From: Chalara sp. BL73
Taxonomy: Eukaryota; Ascomycota; Leotiomycetes; Helotiales
Direction: 5' to 3'
DNA: 64,000 bases
NCBI GenBank assembly: GCA_918026815.1
Contig: CAKJVC010000013.1
Location: forward strand, 186,001-250,000
Below, piece after piece: positions 45,895 through 57,473 of the stretch. Positions within the stretch are counted from its first letter, which is position 1; each line of letters begins with the position of its first letter. Made by a program: the position numbers and the translations under genes. The notes beneath the pieces were generated by a model that saw only the letters and a program-made list of their open reading frames with translations, was not told the origin of the DNA and made no database searches.

Positions 45895-46849
45895 AGTGTA
45901 ATGGGACAACCCCCTTCTATCAAAAGCCTTACTTCTCTTTTATTTTACCTCGGCGCAACTAAGGGCAAGGGCGTTATTCGACGGTCGAGTATTCTATCCT
46001 TGGTTGGAAATAGAAGGATACTAGTACCCAGCTTAGCCAAGAACTGAAAAGATTGACGTGTGGACGGATGGATATCAATCAAGCTGATCTACTAACTTGG
46101 ACATACTCACAGAAGGGACGAAATTCATAGCCAATGACGAAGAGCCGTGCGGAGTAGCCCGGGCAAACTACCCAATGTTGCCGCTGGTCAACAAATCCGT
46201 ATTCTACTTTGAGATCAAAATCACAAACGCGGGCGAAAACAAGTAAGCCTCTCCCAGCCTTGTGCACACAGCTTCAATACATGTAGCTAGTTATCAAGGT
46301 ACTGTACTGACGTTTGAAATAACCAGCGCTCTTGCCGTCGGATTCTGCGACGACTGCGCGCCACTGAACCGTATGCTCGGCTTCGACCATGGTTCTTGGG
46401 GGTTCCACGGCAGCCACGGCCGTCTATTTGACGACGGCTGGCGGTCGTGGGAAGGTAAAAAATACGACAAACCGTACACGACGGGCGATGTGATTGGGTG
46501 TGGGGTGAACTTTGGCGAGAGGATTGCCTTTTACACTAAGAATGGCAAAGTCATCGGTACGCGTTCTACATTATTTATTTTATACTATAGAAAAGAATTA
46601 ATTTTGTGATGCGATGAAATAGGTAGGGCATTCACTGAGATCCGCGGCAAATTATATCCGGCGGTATCCTTCGACATCAGCCAAGACGGTTTGCAGATTT
46701 CGGCTGTCTTCCCAAGCCAAGAGGGTAATTCTGTCGACTTTGTATTCAAGGGACCGTACGACGGCAACGAGACGAGGAAACAGCCTGAACTGAAGCTTCC
46801 CGAAGATAAGGATCACAAGAGTGACGATTCTGTGAGAACGGTTAGGTGA

Positions 46850-48195
46850 CTTTCATGCTTTGTGAAATAGTCTCACTTTACTAGGAGCCGCATTGAGATT
46901 TGGGGGGAGCTTACAATTGTAACTCTCAGGGCCTAAAGTTGAAACCTCACGCCTGAACTTTTGTTCACCTCACTGTACAAATATATAGAGAGCAATCCTT
47001 TTACAATATATATAACGTTCTCTCCTATCTTCATTCTAACACTCAACCCTATGGGGACCAGCCTCCAAGCCCCCTGTCCCCGCTGTTGAGACACGCTACT
47101 ACAGATCACCCGTCTCGTGTAACATGCTGCTTTAGAAGTAATTTCTAATCACATTGGCCTCGACTGTTTCCCCTGCCCCAGCACACTTTTTATATCTATG
47201 TTCTCGCAAGCCGTAGGGAGATGACGAGTACAACACCGCGGCTGCTCTACCGGCTCTGCAGCTGGACCATCCTGTGCTTCATCAACGAATTGATATGAAA
47301 AAATAGAGGATAAGAAGGCTTGCAGACAGCTACCAAGGGAGGATTGGCCGAGCGACAGACATGTGGTTTTGCATCTCGAGGTGCAATCTAGCAAATCAGA
47401 GTAGTTGTGAGTCACACCTCTGCTGAGGCTCTGAAAGGTCAGCACTAGTTGCCTGAGGAGAGGGGGGGCGGGGCCGGCCTATAAAGAGTGAGAAAGGCAT
47501 CCCTTGACAAGATACTTGCAAGTATTCCAGCATATCCCCCAATAAGCGCACAAAGCTACTGCAGAAAATAGTCTACGAAAAGAACTTCCTAGGTATGCCG
47601 TTGAACTGCTTGAAGGACTGGTGACATGACTAACATACTATTTAAGCTTAGGATACCATGGAGCCTGTCACCACTCTCCTAAATCAACCTTGGAAGGAAT
47701 GGTTCAAGGTTGAAAAAACACTGATGTACACCCGCTTGACAAACAAATCTCTCTCGGACGGGCACGGCAGGGCAGTCTACCTCAAAAGCCCCGCGAGGCT
47801 GAACTTTCCAAGAAAAAGTCACTTTCTAGGTCTCACTAAGGCCAAGTCACACCATATGGCTGTTACCATGCACCAACGTATGAGGAGGATTAGGAAGGAT
47901 TACAGAGTGAGAGCATCTTGAATATCCTATGCTTTAGCGTTTTCGCAAGGTAGATGGATGAGATTGTTTTGTGCAAAGTTACCCTTGTTATTGTTATCAG
48001 TGTGATCAAGTTGTTTGGAGGATATCACGGCACCTACACAATGGGATACTAAAAGATAAACTTAGTTTCATTATAAATAATACTGTTCTTAAAATACCAT
48101 TGAGTCCTTTTTGTTTGCTCAAACTTTCTCTGAACCCCTATTAGCTTGCCACCTTTACCTTTTGTATCCGGGGGTGAAGCCGTTCGCCGGAAAAC
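46850..48195. other. Intergenic, no supported gene
   Basis: Convergent 3' flanks of the STAND gene and the NB-ARC/TPR remnant. A TATA-rich stretch near 46979-47020 and GC-rich patches near 47050 and 47460 are present. Open frames at 47149-47445 (-) and 47658-47921 (+) show no domain. Confidence 0.45.
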
Positions 48196-51100
48196 TCAGC
48201 GCCAAAGAATATTTACAAGGCTGTCGTATGCATTATCCGAACCTAGTATCGTTGCACTTGGGTTGCGAACGAGAAGCAAGGATTCTGCTTCCTCTCGGAG
48301 GCTGCGTGCCTCTAGCTCCCCTCTCGGATCTTGTTCTAAGACCTCTGAAAGTTTGAAGATACATCTAGCATGTTCTGCTACTAATGTAGTTTTGTGTATC
48401 TCCGTTACTGCCAAAGAATCTCTGAGGTGCTTGCTGTCTGAAAATTAGTCCAATATAATTATTCTAAGTTTGCAGAGCCGACTTACGCGGCAGCCTCCAT
48501 CTTGCCCTGATCCAACGCTGTGCAACCCATCCGATACATGCAAGCTGCACTGAATGGATCGGTACGCAGTTGGTCTCCTTTGAGCCACAAGTTCTGCGCC
48601 TCCAAAAATGGGCTTCTGCGGACTCGAAATCACGATCATAACGGTCAACAGTACCAAGCGCAAAGTGAGTACTGTATCTGTTAAAAACGCAATAAGTTAT
48701 CAGGGCGGTGGCTATACTTACTATGCAGCCATTGCCCAATTATAGGGTTCTGTGGACTCAATTTGGTCTAAGGCATCAGCGACCACGATCCTTGCTCGAT
48801 CCGGCCAACCTCCCCAAACGAGGGCCATGCCCATACTTTTCTTGATACATGCAGGCCATTCTCCAGTCCGTGTTTCTTGTCGATTTGACCATTTTAGCCA
48901 GTGATCGCGTGCTAGTTCCTGCCATTTTACGGCTTCTGTAAAGTCGTTGAGCGTTGCCATCCCATTTGCGGCATTCTCTGCGGCCCAGGCTGACTCCCGG
49001 TCGTTGAATGGTTCATCATGTAAGCGTATCTCATATGACTTTCTTAGCCATTCCACCCCCTCCATAGACTTTCCAAGCCGAACAAATAGTTGTCCAGTGT
49101 GAGAGGTTAGTGATCCTTGCAAGCCAATAGTCTGATCGCACTGGAGCAGAGTGCTCATCGCTATGGTATTTACCTGAACTAGGTCATCGAGATCGGCATA
49201 TGCACTGATTTCAAGCAAATATCTATAGTTGTCAGTTATTTCTGCCAGGAGATGTTGTGCTGATATACCGTTGACATGCGTTATTGAGCTCGCAATAGGT
49301 TTTAGGTGCACAAAATGCTGCATTTGATTTCCTCTCTTCACGGAAACAATCCTTTAGAGAAAGGACATGCTGGAGATATAATGCACAACGCTCCCACATC
49401 AAATATAGCTGTGCTGTGTTAGAGTCGCGGCGGGGGAAAGCCTGAGACACTATAATTGCTGCATCATTGAAACTTTGCTGTTTTTGCTCTGGTTTCAGAA
49501 AGTATTTGAACGAAGTTTGGACGAGCCTGTGTAGTGAAAACATCCTCGACTTCTTATCTTTTTTGATAAGCGCTAGAGTAAGCAAGTTCTCAATGGCTTC
49601 AGAAAATCTATTAATGATGATTAGTTCTGCAATGTAAGCGTAAAAGAGGTAAAATTAAGGACCGACCGAAGATGATCAGAGCAAAACTGCAGTGATTCGG
49701 GTAGATTAGCTGCATCTCGTAACTCAAATAGTGATTGAGAGACATTGTCGGGGCTGACAAAGGACAGCACGCCCAAGAGAGCCCGACTTGACACATCAAG
49801 AGACTTGAAGGCAAAATCCCACAAGGCATTAATCGAGCTGTTTCCTGAAACTCCATGCATCTCACTCGGATGTTGTTTATATATTTCCATGAATTCAGTA
49901 ATAGACCAGGCTCGCCTATGAATTAATCCTGCCATATGAGAGATTGCTAAAGCGTGACCACTCAACTTCTGTGATAATTCGTGCGCGGACGTCACCTCAG
50001 CATCTTGGAGCTCAGTAGTGATATCTGCTGAGAGAAGGTGTAGCAGAAATCGAGAGCCCGTCTAGGTATCTCAGGTCGTTATCTCGAGCCCACCACCTGC
50101 TGGTTCAAATACAAATGAGTGATTCCGAGTAGTAATAAGTGCTTGACCTTGAGTAGCTGCTGGCCAATGTGGCCGAAGCACATCCATGGACTCAACATTA
50201 TCATAAACAATAAGCCAACGGCATTCTAGTTTCCAAGAATTAAATTCATGACCAATCAGAATGCAATTTATTGTTGACTTACGAGTATATTGAAGCCAAT
50301 TCAACACAAGAGTATGGTTCTCATCATGGTCCTTGGGTTGCGCACCTGGTAATTTTAGTCTTATTGCTATATCCGTAAAACTTTGTCTTAGAGTGACAAG
50401 CTTTTCACTGTAGATCCAAAACATTGCATCGAGCTCGTTCTTTCTTAGTTTGGCTTCGGCGTACCTCAAAGCCACTGACCTCTTACCGACGCCCCCCAGA
50501 CCATAAAGGGCAAGGGATCGAAATGCTTGCTCTGAATCTGATTCTTTGAAATGGTCCTCGATCTTCTGAATGACATCTGTGCGATCAAAGAAGCGGTATG
50601 TTCTCATCGCAGGAAGTATCACGCAGGGGAGCTTAGCCTGTTCTACGTCTTGGGGTGAGTGTCTCGAACGCGAAAGGGCAGACTGCCTTCGGATTCCTTC
50701 ATCTCTTCGACCAGAACGTTCTGCAAGTTTAAACAGCTTCTCTATGCGAGATAGTGATTCCTCTAGGACGTGAATGGTAGACGCCAGTTGCCGCGATAGC
50801 GGTTGCCATTCTGTATCTGATGAGTGACCTATAAAGGAAAGTCAGTCTGTTGTGTCATGTGGCGCACACCACTGTGCTGTACCTGAAACTGTAAAAATGA
50901 GGTCGCTTCGCAAGAACTTGATGATGTATGATAGGAAAGACAGCAGGCTCAAACCGGATTCAAAACAAGCCTCCCGTGCCTGAGTGGTTAATATTTGTGT
51001 ATCTCCACAATAGCTATTCAGCAACGCAATCTTATGGCAGACTTCACGGAGCATCCGTGGGACACGGGGTATTGCACTTTCCTCACTCTGAGCAAGCTAT

Positions 51101-51420
51101 TGCCTTATGTTAACTTCACAAACGATCAAGTTCCAATGTCATCATTACAAACCTTTATGATAAGGTTAGTTAGGCCCCAGAACACAGATATATCATGATT
51201 TGGGACAAGCTGGCGAAAATAGAAGTCGATAAATGTTCGCATCTGGATTAGGCTTGGCATGAGCATCGCAAATTCCGGTGGGTCGATTGAATCTGCTTTT
51301 GTACATCCTCCCAGGTGCTGAAAAAAGTAACCTGACGTAAATCATCTCGTTCCAGTAAGTCGTGGTAAGAGCTGAGCGAGCTTTTCCACTGGTGCGTAAA
51401 TAGTTGTTCACTGAATCAAA
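48196..51420 (-). pseudogene. NB-ARC-TPR STAND gene, decayed
   Basis: Read leftwards, several pieces appear in the expected order. First are amino-terminal helical exons (NNYLRTSGKARSALTTTYWN near 51400; MRTFIDFYFRQLVPN near 51240; VCHKIALLNSYCGDTQI near 51040). The NB-ARC follows (DRTDVIQKIEDHF; P-loop YGLGGVGKRSVALRYAEA with its Lys present; WLIVYDNVESMD; QALITTRN), with a 57-bp in-frame intron (50282-50226). Then comes ELSQKLSGHALAISHMAGLI with FMEIYKQHP, a winged-helix region, and a TPR-like part (VRLGKSMEGVEWLRKSYEIR, AQNLWLKGDQLR), ending near 48196 with LREEAESLL. Stops at 50071-50073 (TGA) and 50062-50064 (TAG) and frame slips near 49330 and 48605 prevent one product. Intact homologues are switch-type receptors with TPR sensors. 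Confidence 0.8.
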
Positions 51421-52195
51421 GTAAGCACTCCCACTCTTATCACCTGACTACTCCAAACTCTCCGACAAGTTCTACTAACAGTTCAGATAATTCCATTATG
51501 GCCAAAATAGTCCGATTGCAGCACTGTTGAGTTGCTGGAGATGAGAAGGCGCACTTTTCTCATCTATATGCGTTCACCAAGCTGAGGATTAATTTCAAAA
51601 CAAGGAATAGTAAGGGAGTGTGGGGACAATGCGTGCCGCTATAGCAACTTTGTTGAAAGTCGGGCTTAGGGTCTGAGACTTGTTGACCGTGCTTTGGGAT
51701 GTCGGGGGTGCCAGCGCAAAGATATGTATGCAGCCGGATGCAAGGATCAGCAGGGTGTTTGTGATTGTGTCGTCTCACTATGGGAACTGATTGCGAGGTA
51801 GACGTATAACAGAGGCGCACTCTTTGTGACGAGGTGAAACAAGCAATATCAGCGTACGTGGGCGCAGCGCCTTGCAGTGAGCTGTGGTGAAACGTATGTT
51901 TGTTGAGCTCCAGCATTTGGAGGTAACACAAGATAGTGGAGCTTTAAGCTTGTGCGGCACGTGAGAAATAGCGACACGGCGGAACCAGATAACCGCATTT
52001 CCACTTCCCCAGTCAACTTTTCACCTTCATTCACTTCATCTCATGACAACGGTCCAGCTACAGCTTAGATTTGTCTTCCTTCTCTTTTCCGGGCTTACGC
52101 TCATGTGTGGCTGGCTCTCTATACGATCTATTCTTTTCGCGCTTTCCACCTCAAGGCTGCATTTTGGCAAGATGAATACCTGTACGTCCTGCTAG
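51421..52195. other. Divergent spacer and possible first exon of the amidase
   Basis: The left part should hold the start of the NB-ARC gene; an ATG frame at about 51524 (ELSELLVELVGEFG) is a candidate first exon, but its join does not fit cleanly. At 52043 an ATG opens a hydrophobic stretch (LRFVFLLFSGLTLM) that looks like a signal peptide. It may be an upstream exon of the amidase, although I could not find a frame-keeping join. Confidence 0.4.
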
Positions 52196-53984
52196 ATGTG
52201 TATTATCACCTTTATCATAGGGCAGTATTGGCTGATACACAACTTAGCTTCCCACAATCTCCCTCCGCTGTTAAACCTCACCATAGAAATGACCTCAGAT
52301 GGCCTTGCCAATGGCCATTTCACATCAGAAGATCTAGTGAAGGCATATCTCGCAAGGATTGAGGAGGCTTCGGAGTTTAATGCGGTTCTACAAATAAACC
52401 CAGATGCATTAAATATTGCACAAGATTTGGACAGTGAACGTGCACATCAGGGGAGTCGAGGGTATTTCCTGCATACAACTTTCTTTTCAGGGGGATTAAT
52501 GAGACTAGTCCACTTCACGGAATCCCAATACTAATTAAGGATAATATTGCCACCAAAGATAAACTAGATGTCTCCGCCGGCTCATTTTCTCTTTTGGGGG
52601 CCAAACCCACTACGGAGTCGTCACTTGTCAACAAGCTTCGAGCAGCTGGCGTAATTGTGCTGGGAAAGACAAATCTCTCCGAGTGGGCCAACTTCAGAGG
52701 ATTAAATATTAGCGCCGGATGGAGTCCTCGTGGTGGACAGACACTTGGAGCTTATTATCCAAAGTCTAAATCTGATGGCAGTAGTTCAGGGTCGGCCGTA
52801 GCAGCTGCTCTAGGATTGTGCTCTGCAGCTTTGGGAACAGAGGTAAGCTGAGAATGGGCCTAGGCTTACAATAAACTGCTAATACTATTTCGAGACCATG
52901 GGGAGCATTGTAGATCCTGCCGAAGTAAACAATGTCGTGGGATTTAAGCCGACTCGCGGATTAATCGGTACCGACGGCGTCATTCCAATCTCGAAGCGTC
53001 AGGACGTGGTTGGAACCCTTACTAGAACGGTCAAAGATGCTGCATATATTCTCACCAGTATGGCTGGCCGGAGTAGCCTCGATGACCGGACTTGGGATAT
53101 TCCTCTCGACCCGATACCAGACTTTACCACATTTTGCAACAACACAGATTTAAGAGGATTCAGAATTGGAGTTCCACGAAACACATTTGATGGTAGTTCT
53201 TCTGCCCCCATTATGGCTTCATTCGACAATGGTCTGAAAATTTTAAGTTCTGCTGGAGCAGAAATTATCGAGAATGCCAATTTTCCAGCTGCTGAGGAGT
53301 TTAAGAAGCTTAACGTGCAAGTTAAAGGCATTGTCCGATCATCAGAATTCAAGAGAGATATCATCGGCTATCTGCAAACCTTAGGAACAAATCCAAATCA
53401 AATTCGTAACGTAGAGGACATAATCAATTTCACGAAGACATTTCCCGCAGAGAAGTACCCTGAGCAAGACATCGGCAAATTTCTTTGGACTCAAGAGGAA
53501 GGGATCAATGTGGATAGTGAGAAATACCAAAATATGGTTGAGCAAGAGATCTACTTCGGCGGCGAGGGCGGCATTCTTGGGGCAATGCAAGAACACAAAC
53601 TTGATGTCCTCGCTGTTCCATCGACCTTCGGAATAGCAAATGATCTAGCTGCTAAGATGGGGTTTCCATTCATCTCTGTGCCTCTAGGTTTCTACCCAGA
53701 AGATATGCCTATAGAGTATGATAACAGGCGAGAGGATCTCGTTAAGGTGGCTCCCGGAATCCCGTAAGTGCAAGCTTCAACCATGCATTTTCTCTATACT
53801 GAGGTTTGTGGACAGATACTGTATCTCCTTCTTCACCAAGGGTTTCTCAGATGGGAAACTACTTCAAGTTGCGTATGCATTCGAACAAATTACAAAAGTG
53901 CGAGAGAATGGCCCTCCACCTTTTAAGACCCCACAAACAGAACTACGGGACATTGTGGCCAAAACCACTCCTCAGAAGATCTAA
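52196..53984 (+). CDS. Amidase-signature family hydrolase, four exons
   Basis: Exons 52196-52461, 52509-52842, 52895-53763 and 53816-53984 join in frame to 545 residues across introns of 47, 52 and 52 bp. With the start at 52196 the chain opens with a hydrophobic segment (CIITFIIGQYWL), possibly a signal. The catalytic Lys-cisSer-Ser triad of the family is complete: Lys99 in PILIKDNIATK, Ser180 in SDGSSSGSAVAAA, Ser204 in GTETMGSIVDPAE. The spacing of 24 between the two serines is the classical value. Further family motifs are PLHGIP, VNKLRAAGVIVLGKTNLSEW and VGFKPTRGLIG. Family members hydrolyse amide bonds of many small substrates; which one cannot be told. The start is uncertain because a signal-like ATG exon lies upstream at 52043. 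No lesion was seen. Confidence 0.8.
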
Positions 53985-56147
53985 GGGCTTCAATATTTCT
54001 CCCTATGAAGAAGAGGAGCCTACATAACTCTGCAAGTCCATACCACCTGCCCAAGTTTGCCATATAAAGCTTAGAGGTTCTGTAATTCAATAGCATGTCT
54101 CATCAAAGATTTACACATGGATTTCAGTTTATCTCGGTGAAAATGATGCAATTCTTGTGACTGATACAAACTCATATATTCACTGCGTACCTACTATTCT
54201 ATACCCCGCATTGTTCATTTTAGTCATATCTGGTTGTCTATAAAGTTCTGCTTGCCGCTATTTCGCTACTGATTTTCAGTTCAGAGGGAGACAGACTCCG
54301 GACCAAATGTTATCCTGTCAAAGATTGGGCACCCAGCCTCTTTGTAGCTTCATGCTTCCGTCTTTGAATTGATCCAATCCATTCCTGGAGAGCATAGCGT
54401 ACATGCGTATCGTACATTTTCCACACGCTTCGATTCTGGTGATTATGATCAGCAAAGGATGAATGACAGTCAGGAGCCCAAAGGCCGTGATGAAGGACCT
54501 GCTTAAATGAGGCTAAAGCTCCTGGTTCACAACGGCGCTGTCAAAATTGAGGCACCGCTTCTCTACATGACTACCATTGGACAACAGCTATGACCTGCTA
54601 TCTTAACACTTCCCAAACTCATATTACTTGATTCCAGTGTCCGAGTTAGTATTGTGCATAATACTATGCAGCGCAAGCAAGGCCCAGTATAAGGCCCGTG
54701 TGTGATAGCTGCCGTGGCATCGAAATAGTTAACATAACGCCATATTTGTTGCTATTAAAATTACCTTATTACGACAAGCACTGGCTTTATACTGGCCTTG
54801 CGTACGCTGCATAGTATTATGTAAATACTAACTCGAACACTGCTCGATTCTCAGCACAAGTATCTGCACGACCAAGAAACAGTAACCAAAGAGCGTAACA
54901 AGCAACGAAATGCTTACCATAAGCGGCGAAGGCGGAGGTCCACGCTATCAAAAGGAAGGAAGAGGGGGCCGCGTCTGAATACCAGTATTGGTACACAATC
55001 GATCGCTTAGCCCCAACATTAATATTCCAATAGCATCCACATCTCGAATATGAACATCAGCATCGACACCACTAGTTTCTTCAATACACAATATCCAAAT
55101 TCCTGACTTCCTCGCGGGATGTTTCGGAACAGTCTTCTGTCTTGTGTCATGTAGACGATGTCACGCTGATTGGATTCGCGGGATCGTGAAAATATTTTCT
55201 TTTCAAGAAGGCGCTCAGCAGCACTCTTTGCTGTAGAATACTGAGAGCTCCCTCCCAGCGCTCAGATTGTGACCCCAGCACGTGGCTTTGGCGGCCGCAG
55301 CCGCGACAAACAAACGTCCCAGTGCCTCGTTATCGGTCCCTTATGAGAACAGGCACAAAAAAATTATTCTTATTTCTAATTTAGCTTATACTAGTTACTA
55401 TTTTATGTATCAAGTTGTACAGGGGAGTTTTTAAATACAGCCTGCTAGGTGCCGAGGCGGGTTAAGTAATTCATTTATATCTCATCGTCGAACGTGTTCC
55501 ATTTGTTTTCGACGTACAGGAGTTATCAATCACCCTAAAATGACCATTGAAAGAAACGGAATTCAACTTCGGTGGGCTCGTGTAAGAATTAAACTTGTGT
55601 TTGTGATAGCAGCTGGAAAGCGATGTGGTTGGTATGGAGTTTGAGCTTTTTCCTTGGAAGCCCGAATGCCAAGGAAGCCAAGTTGAGATCTCCAGGAGCA
55701 TTCTCCGTTCTGAGTATGTAATGCAATTGCACAATAAGGTTTTCAAAGTCTAATCTAAACGCGAGACGACAGGGGAATGTTCTCGGAGTATAACTTCAGC
55801 CACAACGACTGTAAGGCTTCAGAACTAGATGTAGCGTTATCTGTAAGAGCGTTAGAAGTGAAAAAGTGTATATGCCAGTCGACTTCCAATCTTAACCGTT
55901 CCCCTTTCTTATATGCCTGGCGCTTTCTTTTCTGGCAGCGAATGTGGAATTGCCCATTTTCACCGAGAATGCAATGATGTAAATACTCTCGCAACTTATA
56001 TCCTTACAACTATAACAGCAAAAAATAGATAATTTGCGGTAAATTAGTACCTAAGCGTTAAATAATAGGTAAACGAGGTTTCAAATTAAGCCGAAACGTG
56101 CGAGTGGTTTATACCTAAGTAGGACTGCTATATGTCGAATATGAATT
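53985..56147. other. Gene-poor stretch holding a MITE-like element
   Basis: Apart from the inverted-repeat element at 54635-54842 nothing is supported. Short frames at 55471-55746 and 55755-55994 (both minus) have no domain. AT-rich blocks occur at 55350-55440 and 56000-56110. Confidence 0.45.
54635..54842. mobile_element. MITE-like element with long terminal inverted repeats
   Basis: The left arm (54635 to about 54694) starts CAGTGTCCGAGTTAGTATT and continues through CATAATACTATGCAGCG and CAAGGCC. The reverse complement of the right arm (about 54785-54842) reads CAGTGTTCGAGTTAGTATT, then again CATAATACTATGCAGCG and CAAGGCC. The arms agree over about 60 bases with a few mismatches and a one-base gap. 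The centre is about 90 bases and non-coding. The whole can fold as one hairpin, as in miniature inverted-repeat transposable elements. No exact flanking duplication was identified, though GATTC occurs close to both ends. Confidence 0.7.
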
Positions 56148-57473
56148 TTACTTAGGTATCTGGTCTAAAAAAGTAATAAACACCCATCCTATAGCTATAA
56201 GAGGTATAAGCTGCCCAATGCCATTGACGTTGTTTTCTGGGTTTGCGCCTGTGTTCCCACCCTCTATCCAACCTGAACTATGAACAAATTTTCGGATCTC
56301 AGAAATATGTCCCCAACAGCTAAAATAAACGGATATGCAGCTACCCAACGAAAGTGCATAGTAAAAAACTGCTAGGCCACCGACCGGAATGTGGTTCGTT
56401 ACGTTTTGGCTCTGCTTGCCGTAACGCGTTTCTCGTTGGATAAAATGTGAGATGTGCCCTGTAATGAACCATATGACAATGAGCCAGAACAAGCAGAATT
56501 CGACCGGTATCGGGGCTTTATCTCCTCCAACTCGTTTCTTTTCCGCTGGTGAAAGCCTTCTTAAAGGGTTCAGATCCGGGTCGAGGAAACAGGCCATAGG
56601 AACAAATATGGTACTATCTGTGCTGTTGCCCTTAACAGTCGTCCAATGAGGTAACCAACCAATAGGCTCTGGTGCGATGCTTCGTTCCATTTGGTACCAG
56701 AGCATACGTCCCAGGGTTGCAAACATGCCAATAGAGATGATAAAGCGCAAAGCCGGGGCCGCCGCTCCTTTCCAGTAGTCGCGCACCATAATCACTGAGA
56801 ATGTAATAGCGGTACAGGTGCACAAAATAGTATTGATGCCAACATTGTAATGATACGCCGAAAGGGAACATTTGCCTAGCATACCAAAGTTAATTCCATA
56901 GCTCAGAGCAACTATAGTTTGCGAGTCTGCAGCGCTAACTACGAGAGCGCGAATGATCCGATAGAAGCGGGCGATAGCTTCAGTCCTCTGGTGGCGGCGA
57001 GCAAGTAGGGAGTGCCTACGCAAAATTATTACAAAAACTCATGACCTTGTACCAACTAGTGAAACTTAATAACTGACTTAGGTGTTTCTGCTAGTGGCAA
57101 AAGATGATCCGGGACCTTCTTTCGCTGCCGATCGTTGTGGAACCAACGCGCTTCTCGTCCGAAAAAGAGCATAGCAAGAACGCAAACAACCATGCCCGGT
57201 GCCATTCCCCACCAAATCTTATAACCGTTAGTGCATCCACCGCAGCCACAGCATGGGAAATCATACCCCTATACCCGCGATATTCGGTTGAGCCTCGAAC
57301 ATCCCAAGCTTTGTGTCATTTCCATATTGTGACACGGTTTCGTTATCAAAAAAGTGTATGACGCAGGCTTGATTGATGTTGATACCGACGGCCTTGCATG
57401 CTTCCTGGATCTCGAAAGAGTAGTTTGACTGGAAGTATTGGCGGAAGCCAAGCCAAAAAGCGTCCTGCTCCAT
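56148..57473 (-). CDS. Polytopic membrane protein of unknown function, three exons
   Basis: Exons 57473-57267, 57217-57078 and 57015-56148 join in frame to 404 residues. Introns are 49 bp (GTATGA...AAG, branch site CACTAAC) and 62 bp (GTCAGT...TAG). The 69-residue first exon is polar and has FDNETVS with an N-glycosylation sequon, so it is probably outside. Then come about seven hydrophobic segments: MVVCVLAMLFFG, TIVALSYGINFGML, NTILCTCTAITFSVIMV, RFIISIGMFATLG, FCLFWLIVIWFITGH, GGLAVFYYALSLGSCI and LIPLIAIGWVFITFL. The topology suggests a seven-helix receptor- or channel-like membrane protein of a kind common but uncharacterised in ascomycetes. No transport or receptor signature was recognised. 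The frame is intact. It is isolated between two empty stretches. Confidence 0.65.

Larger units (their letters stand above)
38716..46849 (+). pseudogene. Giant STAND (NLR-type) gene: hydrolase-like, NACHT, ankyrins, SPRY; interrupted
   Basis: Exons 38716-38732, 38790-39036, 39095-39157, 39225-39437, 39517-39658, 39745-45474, 46113-46242, 46327-46556 and 46623-46849 join in frame, apart from the lesions below. The frame would give roughly 2,250 residues. Domains in order: an alpha/beta-hydrolase-like domain (LVIVHGIASP; elbow FLAHGLGGSVVKQ; FFGVPHRAAGLSAWEYL); a NACHT domain with P-loop GPPGSGTT at codons 285-292 and Walker B VYCVIDAIDDC; a long ankyrin array (about 41.2-45.3 kb; e.g. ALHLAADHGH, TPLHVAAKAGL, RTALAHAAAV); and a SPRY domain (VFYFEIKITNAGEN, ALAVGFC, GDVIGCGVNF, IAFYTKNGKVIG). 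Lesions: P-loop Lys replaced by Thr, TAG at codon 345 (40095-40097), a frame slip near 41626, and a 221-bp insertion at 43240-43460. Intact relatives are ligand-sensing switches in fungal non-self or cell-death responses. Here the lesions leave at most a 344-residue product with the hydrolase-like domain and the first part of NACHT. Confidence 0.85.

Noticed and set aside
46918..47041. Segment starting TGTAAC and ending TAACA with a TATA-rich centre, LTR-like
   Set aside because: Flanking pentamers ACAAT and CTCAA do not match, so there is no target duplication, and it sits where a polyadenylation region is expected.
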